From assembly GCF_002286785.1 (NCBI RefSeq), contig NZ_MUJY01000142.1, positions 17,755 to 81,754 on the forward strand: a stretch of DNA of 64,000 bases, read 5' to 3'. Made by a program: the position numbers and the translations under genes. Of the stretch, positions 36,591-45,599 are shown piece by piece; positions within the stretch are counted from its first letter, which is position 1, and each line of letters opens with the position of its first letter. This stretch comes from Pseudomonas sp. PIC25 (GTDB lineage Bacteria; Pseudomonadota; Gammaproteobacteria; Pseudomonadales; Pseudomonadaceae). A model generated the notes under the pieces. That model saw nothing but the letters and a program-made list of their open reading frames with translations. It did not search any database and was not told the DNA's origin.

Positions 36591-36800
36591 TCAGATCACC
36601 TGAACGTCATCGGCTTGCATGCCTTTCTGGCCTTTCACGGCCACGAAGGAAACCTGTTGGCCTTCCTGCAAGCTCTTGAAGCCGGTGCTCTGGATGGAGC
36701 GGTAGTGAACGAACAGATCGGGACCGCTCTCGGGGGTGATGAAGCCGAAGCCTTTTTCATCGTTGAACCACTTGACGGTACCGGTTTGGCGATTGGACAT
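36591..36800 (-). CDS. Cold-shock domain protein (CspA family)
   Basis: A 69-residue single cold-shock domain. RNP1-like KGFGFITPE and RNP2-like DLFVHYRSI are present; [14 protein letters not shown] is the classic start. ATG 36800 follows AAGGAGACACTC. It binds single-stranded RNA and acts as an RNA chaperone. The 360 bases upstream (36801-37160) hold no other gene and probably include a long structured leader, as is usual for csp genes, shared with the divergent oxidoreductase promoter. Confidence 0.93.
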   Translation of the reverse strand: MSNRQTGTVKWFNDEKGFGFITPESGPDLFVHYRSIQSTGFKSLQEGQQVSFVAVKGQKGMQADDVQVI

Positions 36801-37160
36801 GAGTGTCTCCTTGGACAAAGTGAACACGGTCTGGAAAAGCCCAGGCCGGACTGAGTGCAAAGAGAGTGAAACCGATGGACGTTGGATCGAAATCTAAGCA
36901 GCTCGGTGACGCATGCAACACAGTGGGGACTACCATACGCGCCTACTTGGCGATTACCTAATCTTTTCTTTTTTATTTTCCGGATGGTCTTTCGTCCCGC
37001 AACCGTGCCGCCGGTTCTCGGGGCCGTTTAAGTGAACTCTCCACGGCGCAACCACTCCCAACTCTCAGAACACCATCGTCCTCGCCAGGCACGAATCTCG
37101 GGCATGCCTGCAGCGGCAGTGGACGCACTCGGCCCGGCATCGAACGGCAAGGGGAGCGCG

Positions 37161-38660
37161 ATGGCCGCGATCTGGCAGGTGGCGAAAGACGACAACCAGG
37201 CCTATCCGGCGCTGGACGGCGACATCGAAACCGATGTGCTGGTGATCGGTGCCGGCATCACCGGGCTGACCACGGCCCTGCAGGTGGCCGAAGCCGGCAA
37301 GCGTGTGGCGGTGCTCGAGGCACTGCGTGTCGGCGGCGGTACCACCGGGGCGTCCACCGGAAACCTGTATGCGCCGGTGACCAAGGGCCTGTCGACCTTG
37401 CGCAAGAAGTGGGGCGATACCGTCATTGCCCAGGTCGCTGCTTCCCGCACCGAGGCGGTCGATTACATCGAAGAAACGGCTCGGCGCCTTGGCATCGATT
37501 GCGCCTTCCACCGCCGTCCGCTCTACCGGGTCCTGACCGATGATGATCCGACCCTGAACAACAGCCTCGACGAGGAACTCGACGCGCTGCTCTGCGTCGG
37601 TCTCGCAGCCAGCCTGGTGAGCGAGACGCCCTTGCCGTTCCCCATCCATCGCGGCCTGAAACTGGACAACCAGGCCCAGTTCGATCCGCTGCGCTACGTG
37701 CAGGGGCTGGCCCGCGAGCTGGGCCGGCTGGGCGTTGGCCTGTATGAATACAGCAGTGTGCTCGAAATCGATTTCGACCACTGTCGGGCCGAGACCGCCA
37801 CCGGCAAGGTCAGCGCAGAGAGCATCGTCCTGGCGACCCATACGCCCAAGGGTATCAACCTGCTGCAGACCGGCATGGAGCCCTTGCGGGAATATGGCAT
37901 CGCCGCCCGGCTCTCCGGCCAGGACTATCCCCAGGGCATTTTCTGGGTGCTCGACCCCTTCCACTCCATTCGCAGCTACCAGCATGCCGGCCAGGATTAC
38001 CTGATCATGATCGGCGAGCAGCACAAGACCGGCGAAGGAAAGCCGGGAGTCGATTACTACGGGCGGATGGAAAGCTACCTGCGGTCGAAATTCCTGGTGG
38101 CTTCCGTCGACTATCGCTGGTCGGCCCAGCAGTACGGCTCGGCCGATGGCCTGCCATACATCGGCCGGCGCCATGGCAGCGAGCGGGTATTCCTGGCCAC
38201 GGGCTTTGCCGGCGATGGCCTGACCTGGGGCACGGTGGCCGGGCGCCTGCTCGGCGACCTGGTCCTTGGCCACGACAGCCGCTGGAGCGAGCTGTACGAC
38301 GCGACCCGCTTCACTCCGGTCAAGTCAATGAAGGAGTGGGTCAAGGAAAACACCGCCGTAGCCAGACACCTGGCCCAGGACTACCTGACGCCGACCGAGG
38401 CCAAGGCCCTCGACGATGTACCGGTGGGAGAGGGGCGGATCGTGGCCCAGGAGGGCGAAAAGCTGGCGGTATACCGCAACGAGTTGGGACAGGTCAGCGC
38501 CGTGTCGGCGGTGTGCCCGCACCTGAAATGCCTGGTGCACTGGAACCCCGGCGACCGGACCTGGGACTGCCCCTGTCACGGCAGCCGCTTCGAGATCGAC
38601 GGCAGCGTCATCGAAGGGCCGGCCTATCATCCTTTGGCCCGGCGTCTGTCGTCGGAGTGA
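37161..38660 (+). CDS. FAD-dependent oxidoreductase with C-terminal Rieske domain
   Basis: A 499-residue fusion. The DAO-type FAD domain starts DVLVIGAGITGLTTALQVAE (residues about 25-44) and ends with VFLATGFAGDGLTWGTVAGR (about 345-365). The C-terminal Rieske domain (about 420-495) has both metal motifs, CPHLKC and CPCHGSRFEIDG, so the [2Fe-2S] site is complete (Cys-x-His and Cys-x-x-His). GGGGAGCGCG precedes ATG 37161. Such fusions are widespread; their substrate, probably an amine, is not established. Confidence 0.88.
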   Translation: MAAIWQVAKDDNQAYPALDGDIETDVLVIGAGITGLTTALQVAEAGKRVAVLEALRVGGGTTGASTGNLYAPVTKGLSTLRKKWGDTVIAQVAASRTEAVDYIEETARRLGIDCAFHRRPLYRVLTDDDPTLNNSLDEELDALLCVGLAASLVSETPLPFPIHRGLKLDNQAQFDPLRYVQGLARELGRLGVGLYEYSSVLEIDFDHCRAETATGKVSAESIVLATHTPKGINLLQTGMEPLREYGIAARLSGQDYPQGIFWVLDPFHSIRSYQHAGQDYLIMIGEQHKTGEGKPGVDYYGRMESYLRSKFLVASVDYRWSAQQYGSADGLPYIGRRHGSERVFLATGFAGDGLTWGTVAGRLLGDLVLGHDSRWSELYDATRFTPVKSMKEWVKENTAVARHLAQDYLTPTEAKALDDVPVGEGRIVAQEGEKLAVYRNELGQVSAVSAVCPHLKCLVHWNPGDRTWDCPCHGSRFEIDGSVIEGPAYHPLARRLSSE

Positions 38661-38699
38661 GCGCGCCGGGCGCCGGAATGGCGCCCGGTGGCCAAGGCA

Positions 38700-39254
38700 T
38701 CAGATCATCTTGCGGAAGCGATGCAGCTTCTGTTGCCCGCTCATCACCCAATGGGGCATGGCCGCGCCTGTCCCCGCCACTTGCAGGTGGGGATGGTGGC
38801 GGATGACCTGTTCCAGCACCGGCTCCTGCGGCGGCTCGACATCCACGAAAAACACGTGCTTGCCCTCCCGCAGCAAATCCTGGAAGCGGCGGAAGTAGCC
38901 GTTCGGTTCCTGGATACCGAAGAAGCCGCCTTCCCACGCCGAGAAGCCCAGCAACACCAGCGCGAGGAACACGAAGGGCACCCAGCCAGCGACGGTCTGC
39001 GTCCAGCCGCTGAAGTAGGCAACGAGCAGCACCGCTGCGGCGAGCACCAGGCCGACGTAAATCCCGCGCCGGCCCGAATTCACTACGTCGGTCTTCATGA
39101 AAGGGGAAACGCTGTGCAGGCGATGCTGATCCATGTCGGCATCCTTCTCGCTCAGCACATGGATCTGCTCGGTGCTGATGCCGCTGGCTTCCAGTTCCTG
39201 CTCGACCTGTTCCAGCTCGTCCAGGTCATCGCTGATGTAGTAGTGCCGGTTCAT
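38700..39254 (-). CDS. Membrane protein with YflT/DUF1269-like N-terminus
   Basis: A 184-residue protein. The N-terminus MNRHYYISDDLDELEQVEQE with EASGISTEQIHVLSE resembles the general stress (YflT-like) ferredoxin-fold domain, followed by two membrane helices (about residues 65-105; IYVGLVLAAAVLLVAYFSGW and WVPFVFLALVLLGFSAW) and a cytoplasmic C-terminal part that begins GGFFGIQEPNGYF. Related Pseudomonas proteins are called magnesium transporter or stress protein without experimental support. GGAGGTGCTC precedes ATG 39254. Confidence 0.75.
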   Translation of the reverse strand: MNRHYYISDDLDELEQVEQELEASGISTEQIHVLSEKDADMDQHRLHSVSPFMKTDVVNSGRRGIYVGLVLAAAVLLVAYFSGWTQTVAGWVPFVFLALVLLGFSAWEGGFFGIQEPNGYFRRFQDLLREGKHVFFVDVEPPQEPVLEQVIRHHPHLQVAGTGAAMPHWVMSGQQKLHRFRKMI

Positions 39255-39481
39255 GAGCACCTCCATCGAGGTCTAACGGAATCCCCCCGTTCCGATGGTT
39301 GCCGAAAGCGGCCGGAAAAAGGCCGCGAAGGCGCATATGGCGTGCGCTCTGGATAGTTGAGTCTAGCACTCTGACTTTGTCGCGAACGCTGGCAGGACGG
39401 GCGGTTCGCTGGCGGCCCGTGCGGTATGGCGCTCGGGTACCGGAAGATTGGCGGAAGAGGGCGGCGACGCCCTCGCCCGTT

Positions 39482-39511
39482 GTAGGAGCCAGCTCTGCTG
39501 GCGAAGCTTCC
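39482..39511. repeat. Single REP-like palindrome
   Basis: GTAGGAGCCAGCTCTGCTGG followed by CGAAGC, in the gap between two minus-strand genes. The remainder of that 281-base gap contains no feature I can name. Confidence 0.65.
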
Positions 39512-39535
39512 GCGCGGTTCAATTAGCGAGCCGCG

Positions 39536-39814
39536 CTAGTTATTGATCTCGTTGCAGGCGCTACGGATCTTCTGCACGGCGAAGCTGTGTTCGACCCCCG
39601 GCAGGTTCTCCAGCAGGCAGCGGTAGTAGGCCTTTTCGCGTTCGAACAGGAACGAGCCCTCGTTGTGCAGCTTGTTGCAGGCCTGTTCGATCAGGTAGAC
39701 CGCCTGTCCTTCCTTGGCCTGGCGCTGGTAGGTGAGGATGCACTGGTGGTAGGCATCTTCGTCGGCGAAGGCGGGCGTACAGAACAGAGCGAGAAGCCAG
39801 AGGTGTCGGATCAT
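39536..39814 (-). CDS. Small periplasmic protein with conserved cysteines
   Basis: A 92-residue protein with a signal peptide (MIRHLWLLALFCTPAFADED; cut likely after AFA). The mature part carries four cysteines (near residues 25, 46, 66 and 87), spaced about 20 apart in a helical pattern, likely two disulfides. ATG 39814 is chosen because it places the signal peptide at the start; a longer frame upstream is low-complexity. No family recognised. Confidence 0.7.
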   Translation of the reverse strand: MIRHLWLLALFCTPAFADEDAYHQCILTYQRQAKEGQAVYLIEQACNKLHNEGSFLFEREKAYYRCLLENLPGVEHSFAVQKIRSACNEINN

Positions 39815-39921
39815 GATGCGACTGTCGAAGGGAACTGCCGGAAAGTCTGCACCAGAGACCGAGGTGTTTTCCAGAGCGGGAGGGCGCGCGCCCGGCACTG
39901 CCGCACCGGGCGCGGGTTCGT

Positions 39922-40053
39922 TCACGGGTTCTGCGAATGGCTGCCGAGCAGCGTATGCCCGGATTTCCGGTCGCGCTTGGCCATGCGCTTCTCCTGGGCA
40001 GTCTTCTGCGGCTTCTTCTTCGTCTCCCGTTTGATGTCCATGCCTTTGCTCAT
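39922..40053 (-). CDS. 43-residue lysine-rich protein
   Basis: A short basic protein: MSKGMDIKRETKKKPQKTAQ, then EKRMAKRDRKSGHTLLGSHS. GAAGGTGAACATC precedes ATG 40053 at a suitable distance. I recall similar small MSKGMDxKKxTKKKP proteins in many Pseudomonas genomes. They are probably intrinsically disordered and nucleic-acid binding, which is inference. Confidence 0.68.
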   Translation of the reverse strand: MSKGMDIKRETKKKPQKTAQEKRMAKRDRKSGHTLLGSHSQNP

Positions 40054-40207
40054 GATGTTCACCTTCGAGGTTGCGGTAGGGGTTCGAGTCATCGATAGGC
40101 ACTCTTTGCCATTACCACCTCCCCAGGCTGCCTGAGCCTGCCGGCTGCGAAGTCGAGAGCGCTGCTTCAAGCATAGTCGCCGCGCCGAGCGTTGCAGGGC
40201 TTTCGAT

Positions 40208-41425
40208 CTACCGCGCCGGACGCGGGCGGCAGCGCATGTCGGGCTTGCCCTGGCGCGGCGTGGCGATCACCTCGAAGGCGATGAACTGGGTGGCCTGGGC
40301 GGTCGAGAAGTTGTTGTCGGCGACCACGATCAGGGTGCGGTTGCCATTGGCCAGGCGATGGCCCCAGGACAGCCCTTCGGCATTGTCCAGGGTTAGGCCG
40401 TATTGCGCCTTGAGTTCATCGAAATCCAGCAGGTAGCGCTTGTGCATCGGCACGTAGCGGGCATCGACCAGGCTCGGCAGGCGCAGCACGTCGGTGGCGC
40501 ATTCGGTGCTCGCCAGGGCCAGTCGCAAGGTGTTGCCGGGACCGGAGGCGAAGCCGCGCTCCAGGGCGATGAATGCACGGTCGGACAGGGCCAGCAGTTC
40601 GGGCAGGCCGTTGTCCATGAAGCCGGGCGCTTCGGTGGGCGCCTTGGGAATTGGCGGCAATTCGTAGACGTACTGGGCCCGGGCGTTGGCGGTGAGCGGG
40701 TCGAGCGCGGTGACCCGCACCCGGCTGCCGGCTTTCAGGCTGGTCAGTTCGCCGTCCTGGATCAAGGCGTCCTCGTTGGCGGTGAACAGCAGGTGGCTGG
40801 CGCGGCCCGGTCGCCAGAACGGCCTGCGGGGCGCCACGGCCAGCGCTTCGAAGACCTTGTTGCTGCGCGCCCCCCAGGTGGCATTGTCCATGTAGTCGAA
40901 CATCGCCGGGGTACGGAATTCGCGGACGAAGCGGCCATCCGGGCGCATCTCGCGGACGAAAGGCTGGTGGCGCAGGGCCGGGTCGGCATTCCAGTTGCCT
41001 TCGCTGGACCAGTACAGGTTGCCGTTGGGGGCCACGCGGATGCCCTCCGGGTCGACGGTGCGGGCATCGGCGGGGAAGTGCGTGCCGTCCGGTCGCTTCA
41101 TGAATACCTGGCGGTACAGCGTCGCGCCGTAGAAGCCATTGCCGTCGTACTCCAGGCTGAGCTGGTAGAAGCGCGGCATGCCGCGTTCGCCGCCACGGTC
41201 ATCGGAGATCGCGTAGTAGGAGCCATAGCGGCTGCCGTCCTCGACACGGTCGATGCCGGAAATGCCGCCGAACTCGATGTCCCCGAACAGCGTGCCGGTG
41301 GGAATGACGTTCTGGCCGATGTAGCGCAGGCGGATGTCGGCTGACTGGCTGTCGGCAAAAATCGGGGTGGAAGCCAGGAGACTGGCGGCGAGCAGCGGAG
41401 CGGCAACCTGAATGTAGCGGGCCAT
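40208..41425 (-). CDS. Esterase-like-activity-of-phytase family protein, secreted
   Basis: A 405-residue secreted protein. Signal peptide IQVAAPLLAASLLASTPIFA is followed by a beta-propeller-like body with FGGISGIDRVEDGSRYGSYY, AISDDRGGERGMPRFYQL, DPEGIRVAPNGNLYWSSEGN and LDNAEGLSWGHRLANGNRTL. This fits the phytase-like (PF13449) family. Start at ATG 41425, with AGGAAAATGCCC upstream; ATG 41431 is possible. The actual substrate is unknown. It is divergent from dgt. Confidence 0.85.
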   Translation of the reverse strand: MARYIQVAAPLLAASLLASTPIFADSQSADIRLRYIGQNVIPTGTLFGDIEFGGISGIDRVEDGSRYGSYYAISDDRGGERGMPRFYQLSLEYDGNGFYGATLYRQVFMKRPDGTHFPADARTVDPEGIRVAPNGNLYWSSEGNWNADPALRHQPFVREMRPDGRFVREFRTPAMFDYMDNATWGARSNKVFEALAVAPRRPFWRPGRASHLLFTANEDALIQDGELTSLKAGSRVRVTALDPLTANARAQYVYELPPIPKAPTEAPGFMDNGLPELLALSDRAFIALERGFASGPGNTLRLALASTECATDVLRLPSLVDARYVPMHKRYLLDFDELKAQYGLTLDNAEGLSWGHRLANGNRTLIVVADNNFSTAQATQFIAFEVIATPRQGKPDMRCRPRPAR

Positions 41426-41632
41426 GGGCATTTTCCTGAAGGCTTGCGAAGGTGTGGCCGAACTACCGCCTACAGGGCTCGCCCGTTGGCGTCCGCCAGG
41501 GTGTCGAGGCGCAGGATAGGGTGGGCGCGTGACCGCCGGATGACAAGACTTCGGCTTGTCAATGCGCGGCCGATCTGGCTAGTCTGGCCGCCTGCCCGGC
41601 GCGAGAGACCGGTATCGACTGAAGGAGAACCG

Positions 41633-43126
41633 ATGGGCGAGCGGTTGGATTTCAAGGAAAAGATCAGTTGGCAGCGGCCCTACCACCCGCGTAACGAAAC
41701 GGCCTTCAAAGTGCCGGACTGCGACGTGCAGCGCCTCGTCGATCAGCTCGAAAGCGACCGTGGCCGCATCCTCAACTCCGCCGCCATCCGGCGTCTGCAA
41801 CAGAAGACCCAGGTCTTCCCGCTGGAGCGCAACGCGGCGGTGCGCAGCCGTTTGACCCACTCGCTGGAGGTCATGCAGGCGGGGCGCTTCATCGTCAAGA
41901 CGCTATTCAAGCAACTGGGCGACAGGGCGGCGGAGTACGGCCTCGATGGCCTCGAAGGAGCCCTGGAAAGCCTGGTGGAAATGGCCTGCCTGATGCACGA
42001 CATGGGCAACCCGCCGTTCGGCCATTTCGGCGAATACGCCATCAACCAATGGTTCGAGAGCCGGCTGGATGCGCTGTTCGAACAGGCCGTGCCGGAACCG
42101 GGCGACGCGGCGTTGAAGCGGCGCATGCTCACCGACCTGAAGAACTTCGAGGGCAATGCCCAGGCGATCCGCCTGGTGGTTCGCCTGCTGCGCCTGAACC
42201 TGACCTACACCCAGACGGCCGGGTTGCTGAAGTACGTACGTCCGGCTTACGAGCCGAAGGAGGGCGCGGCGAATCCCTACCTGAACAAGAAGCCGGGCTT
42301 CTACCTCTCCGAGAAGGATTTCGTCGAGGGGCTCTGCAAGGCCCTGGCGATGCAGCCCGGTACCCGCCATCCGGCGGTCTACATTATGGAAGCCGCCGAC
42401 GATATCTCCTACTGCCTGGCGGACATCGAGGATTCGGTGGAGAAGGGCATCCTCGATATCGAGCAACTGAGCGATCTGTTGATCGAGAGGTTCGCCACGT
42501 TATGGAAAGCGCCTGGGGATGCCATTCCCGAAGCGCGCAAGACCTTCGGCGAGGTTGTCGAGTACGCCCGCGACCGGGCCCGGCGCGAGCCGGTCAACAA
42601 GGTCAGCGAATACTTCATCTGGCTTCGCGTCGGCATGATCCATCCGCTGGTGAAGCACGCGGCCGAGCAGTTCATCGCCAACATCGACGCCGTGTACCAC
42701 GGGCGCCTGGATCGTGCGCTGATGGAAGACGGCAGCCTCTACAACGCCATCGTGGACACCTTCAAGGAGGTTGCCCGGGAGCGGGTGTTCTGCCATCGCG
42801 AAGTGGAGACCCTGGAGTTGCAGGGCTTCCGCATTCTGCAGGGGCTGCTGGATTTCTATGCGCCGCTCTTGGCAGTGGATAGCGAAGCGTTCAGGAAGCT
42901 GGCCCAAGGCGAGACACGCAAGCCGCTGCATCTGCACTTGCTGGTCAAGCGCCTGGCCGATAAAGACATCAAGGCCTATCTCGAAGCCTTGCATGCCCTG
43001 GAGGTTCCCGCCGAGAACCGTCCGCAGTGGGAGTTCTACTATCGCTGCCGCTTGCTGCAGGACTTCATCAGCAGCATGACGGACCAGTCGGCGCTGGACG
43101 AATACCGCACCCTATCGGCACTGTGA
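41633..43126 (+). CDS. dgt: Deoxyguanosinetriphosphate triphosphohydrolase (dGTPase)
   Basis: A 497-residue HD-domain dNTPase. RSRLTHSLEVMQAG and LMHDMGNPPFGHFGEYAINQ carry the metal-binding H...HD motifs, and EAADDISYCLADIEDSVEKG carries the later conserved Asp. The length matches the long E. coli Dgt type. It cleaves dGTP to deoxyguanosine and tripolyphosphate. GAAGGAGAACCG precedes ATG 41633. Confidence 0.93.
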   Translation: MGERLDFKEKISWQRPYHPRNETAFKVPDCDVQRLVDQLESDRGRILNSAAIRRLQQKTQVFPLERNAAVRSRLTHSLEVMQAGRFIVKTLFKQLGDRAAEYGLDGLEGALESLVEMACLMHDMGNPPFGHFGEYAINQWFESRLDALFEQAVPEPGDAALKRRMLTDLKNFEGNAQAIRLVVRLLRLNLTYTQTAGLLKYVRPAYEPKEGAANPYLNKKPGFYLSEKDFVEGLCKALAMQPGTRHPAVYIMEAADDISYCLADIEDSVEKGILDIEQLSDLLIERFATLWKAPGDAIPEARKTFGEVVEYARDRARREPVNKVSEYFIWLRVGMIHPLVKHAAEQFIANIDAVYHGRLDRALMEDGSLYNAIVDTFKEVARERVFCHREVETLELQGFRILQGLLDFYAPLLAVDSEAFRKLAQGETRKPLHLHLLVKRLADKDIKAYLEALHALEVPAENRPQWEFYYRCRLLQDFISSMTDQSALDEYRTLSAL

Positions 43127-43131
43127 TCGGT

Positions 43132-43377
43132 TCAGCCGCCCACCGATAGACGCTCCAGCTCGGCTGGATCGCGGATGGCGTTGGACATCCGGTGATTCGG
43201 ATCGAGCAGGGCGCTGCGGATTTTCATGTAATCCTCGTAGGGCAGCCCGCTACGGTTGAGCATTTCCAGGGCGAACTGCTTGATCTCGGCATCGGTGTAC
43301 GGGCGCTGTTCCGGCGACGGCTGACTGGCACAACCGGCAAGAACGAGGGCGGCGAGCAAAAGGCTGGCGAAGCGCAT
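43132..43377 (-). CDS. Small lipoprotein
   Basis: An 81-residue lipoprotein: [20 protein letters not shown] gives lipobox LAGC with Cys at residue 16. The mature 65 residues contain YTDAEIKQFALEMLNRSGLP and end DPAELERLSVGG. Start at ATG 43377 or the adjacent ATG 43380. Function unknown. It lies downstream of the deacetylase gene on the same strand with an 88-base gap. Confidence 0.78.
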   Translation of the reverse strand: MRFASLLLAALVLAGCASQPSPEQRPYTDAEIKQFALEMLNRSGLPYEDYMKIRSALLDPNHRMSNAIRDPAELERLSVGG

Positions 43378-43465
43378 CATGGCGGCACCTGTGGCGTATC
43401 GGGGAAGAGTGCTCACAGGCTATCCGCCGCGTGGCAGTGGCAAAAATCATTCGATTCGATAGTGA

Positions 43466-44209
43466 CTATCGGCGCTGTGCCGTCTCTTCGGCCGCGCCGG
43501 CGTCGAGTAGCTCCGACAGGCGCACGAAGCGGTATCCCCGCTTGCGCAGCGCGGCGATGACCCCGGGTACGGCCCGCATCGACGCGGTGCGCTGCGGCGA
43601 CATCACGTGGAGCAGGACGATCGAGCCCGGCCGCACCTTGCCCACCACTTCGGCGACGATACCTTCGGTCGTCGGCTGGCCGTTCCGGCCGGTGTCCGGC
43701 TCGATGTCCCAGGTAATGCTGAGGATGCCGCGCTCGGCGAGATAGCGCGGCAGCGTCCAGAGCTTTTTCCCGTAGGGCGGGCGGAAGTGCAGCGGCCCGC
43801 GGTAGCCGGCTTCGCGCAACAGCCGTTCGGTACGCTCCAGTTCGTCGGCCACCGTCTTCCGGCTCATGAACAGCATCCGCCGGTGGCTGTAGGAGTGGTT
43901 GCCCAGCTCGTGTCCGGCCTCGACGATGGCTCGCGTCTGTGTCGGATTGCGCGACACCGCCTCGCCCACCAGGAAGAAGGTCGCCGGCACCCGTGCGCGG
44001 GCGAGGATGCCGAGCAGCTCCTCGGTGAAGCCGGGCTCCGGGCCGTCGTCGAAGGTCAGCGCGACCCATTTGCGCTCGGTTTCCACCCGGCTCACCAGTT
44101 CGCCGGCGAGCTGGAAATGGCGCGCATTGACCAGCCACCAGGCATCGAAGAGCAGAGCGCCGAGCACGAGCGGCGGAACCGTCAGGAACAGTGCGCGGCG
44201 CCAGATCAT
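43466..44209 (-). CDS. Polysaccharide deacetylase (NodB domain), membrane-anchored
   Basis: A 247-residue protein with one N-terminal membrane anchor (ALFLTVPPLVLGALLFDAWW) and a NodB (CE4) domain: VALTFDDGPEPGFTEEL, GHELGNHSYSHRRM with the H-x3-H metal site, and FRPPYGKKLWTLPRYLAE. These are the family's catalytic motifs. It should remove acetyl groups from a cell-surface or wall polysaccharide; the substrate is not apparent. Confidence 0.9.
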   Translation of the reverse strand: MIWRRALFLTVPPLVLGALLFDAWWLVNARHFQLAGELVSRVETERKWVALTFDDGPEPGFTEELLGILARARVPATFFLVGEAVSRNPTQTRAIVEAGHELGNHSYSHRRMLFMSRKTVADELERTERLLREAGYRGPLHFRPPYGKKLWTLPRYLAERGILSITWDIEPDTGRNGQPTTEGIVAEVVGKVRPGSIVLLHVMSPQRTASMRAVPGVIAALRKRGYRFVRLSELLDAGAAEETAQRR

Positions 44210-44349
44210 GTGCCTTTCATCCCTAGATCATGTTTCCACTAAGACGCATGGCGTACCTGCAGGTTCTGGCGAGAGGTCGGACGGAAAGGGTGAACGCGGG
44301 AGCGGCGGTGGCCTCGAATGCATAGCAGCCATCAGAACCGGAGGCCGAC

Positions 44350-44598
44350 ATGAACCCCGCAGCGAATCCGCCCGACGACGAACAATCCGCCGGCTTCGAC
44401 GACGGTTCCTCGCGACCGGCGGTCGACCTCGGCGACAACATCGCCGAGCTGCCGACCGCAGTGTCCGCACAGACCAGCGATGACCCCGCTGAAGCCCCGA
44501 TCCCCGACCCGGATATCCAGGACCCCAGCATCCCCAAGGCCCCGCCGGTGGACGAATCGGAAGCCGACATGCCCGATGACGGCGACAAGAGCGACTGA
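44350..44598 (+). CDS. Small acidic, proline-rich protein
   Basis: An 82-residue, strongly acidic protein with no predicted fold: MNPAANPPDDEQSAGFDDGS, then EAPIPDPDIQDPSIPKAPPV. CGGAGGCCGAC precedes the ATG. Likely disordered. No family recognised. It stands alone, followed by a REP array. Confidence 0.6.
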   Translation: MNPAANPPDDEQSAGFDDGSSRPAVDLGDNIAELPTAVSAQTSDDPAEAPIPDPDIQDPSIPKAPPVDESEADMPDDGDKSD

Positions 44599-44645
44599 GC
44601 CCGCAGGGGAGTGTCCGTTCGTCCAGCCGCCAACGCAGGTGCCCC

Positions 44646-44816
44646 ATCGCGAATGAATTCGTCTCTACTCGGGCTCCTTTAGGAGCGAGCTCTGCTCGCG
44701 AAGAGGCCTGCCGGCCATCGCGAATGAATTCGCTCCTACACGAAAGGCCAGTGCTGCGTAGGGGCGAATTTATTCGCCTGGCGAAGTAGGTTGGGCGCAT
44801 AAATTCGCCCCTAGAC
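44646..44816. repeat. REP-like palindrome array
   Basis: Five palindromes in 170 bases: CGCGAATGAATTCGTCTCTA, GGAGCGAGCTCTGCTCGCGA, CGCGAATGAATTCGCTCCTA, GTAGGGGCGAATTTATTCGC, and GGGCGCATAAATTCGCCCCT. It fills the gap between the small acidic gene and pcpS. Confidence 0.75.
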
Positions 44817-44832
44817 GAAGCCTGTCTGCCGG

Positions 44833-45555
44833 CTAAACGCCCGGACGCGCCGATACCGCCACCAGGCTCAGCAGATAATCATCGAAGGTGGCGAATTGCG
44901 CCTCCAGCTCGACGCCTCGGCACCACTCGTCCGACAGGTCGCACAGCAGGCGCAGGCGCGCCGTGCCGTCGGGCTGCCAGTCCAGCAGTTCGGCGTCCTC
45001 GAAGTAGAAGCGCTTGCCCACCAGCGGATAGAGCGCCTTGAACAGGCTCTCCTTGAGTGAAAAGGTGAGGGTGACCTGCAAGGCCGTCTGCCCGGGGCGC
45101 AGCCGTTGCAGCTCGGCCGGCGTGAGGATTTCCCCGGCGAGGCGCTCGGAACGGGTTTCGGTGAGCAGTTGTTCGACATCCAGGCCGAGCCCGCGCCAGT
45201 CGGATTGCTGGGCTACCACTGCGGCCGCCCAACCCTTGCCATGGGTGATCGAGCCGCTGAAGCCGGCCGGCCATTGCGGCGCCCGGTCTTCCCCCAGTGC
45301 CGGCACCACGGACGGCCCGCCCAGGCCGCGCATCGCCTCGCGCGCACAGAGCCGTCCGGCGAGGAACTCTGCCTGCCGCTTGGCCACGGAGCGCTGGATG
45401 CTGGCCGGCGCTTCGATGCCGCACCGGAGAAAATCCTCCGCCATCAGCAAATCGGGTTGGAAAAGACAGGCCACCAGACGCGCGCCAGGCAAGGTCTGGG
45501 GCAACGGCCACTGGGAGTCGAACGGCGAACAACAGGCGGGATGGAAGTCTGACAT
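44833..45555 (-). CDS. pcpS: 4'-phosphopantetheinyl transferase (PcpS/EntD type)
   Basis: A 240-residue Sfp/EntD-type transferase. FSGSITHGKGWAAAVVAQ, WRGLGLDVEQLL and TLTFSLKESLFKALYPLVGK give the three conserved motifs (W/SITH, GLDVE, FSLKESLFK) needed for magnesium and CoA binding. It loads the phosphopantetheine arm on carrier proteins. In P. aeruginosa a single enzyme of this size, PcpS, serves primary and secondary metabolism. The gene stands alone. Confidence 0.87.
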   Translation of the reverse strand: MSDFHPACCSPFDSQWPLPQTLPGARLVACLFQPDLLMAEDFLRCGIEAPASIQRSVAKRQAEFLAGRLCAREAMRGLGGPSVVPALGEDRAPQWPAGFSGSITHGKGWAAAVVAQQSDWRGLGLDVEQLLTETRSERLAGEILTPAELQRLRPGQTALQVTLTFSLKESLFKALYPLVGKRFYFEDAELLDWQPDGTARLRLLCDLSDEWCRGVELEAQFATFDDYLLSLVAVSARPGV

Positions 45556-45599
45556 GCTCGCATTCTGCCGCGCAGCGCTTCCGTCAGCCAGCCCCGGCC

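Noticed and set aside
39815..40102. Longer version of the small periplasmic protein
   Set aside because: The extension is low complexity and overlaps the 43-residue basic gene; the signal peptide marks ATG 39814 as the start.
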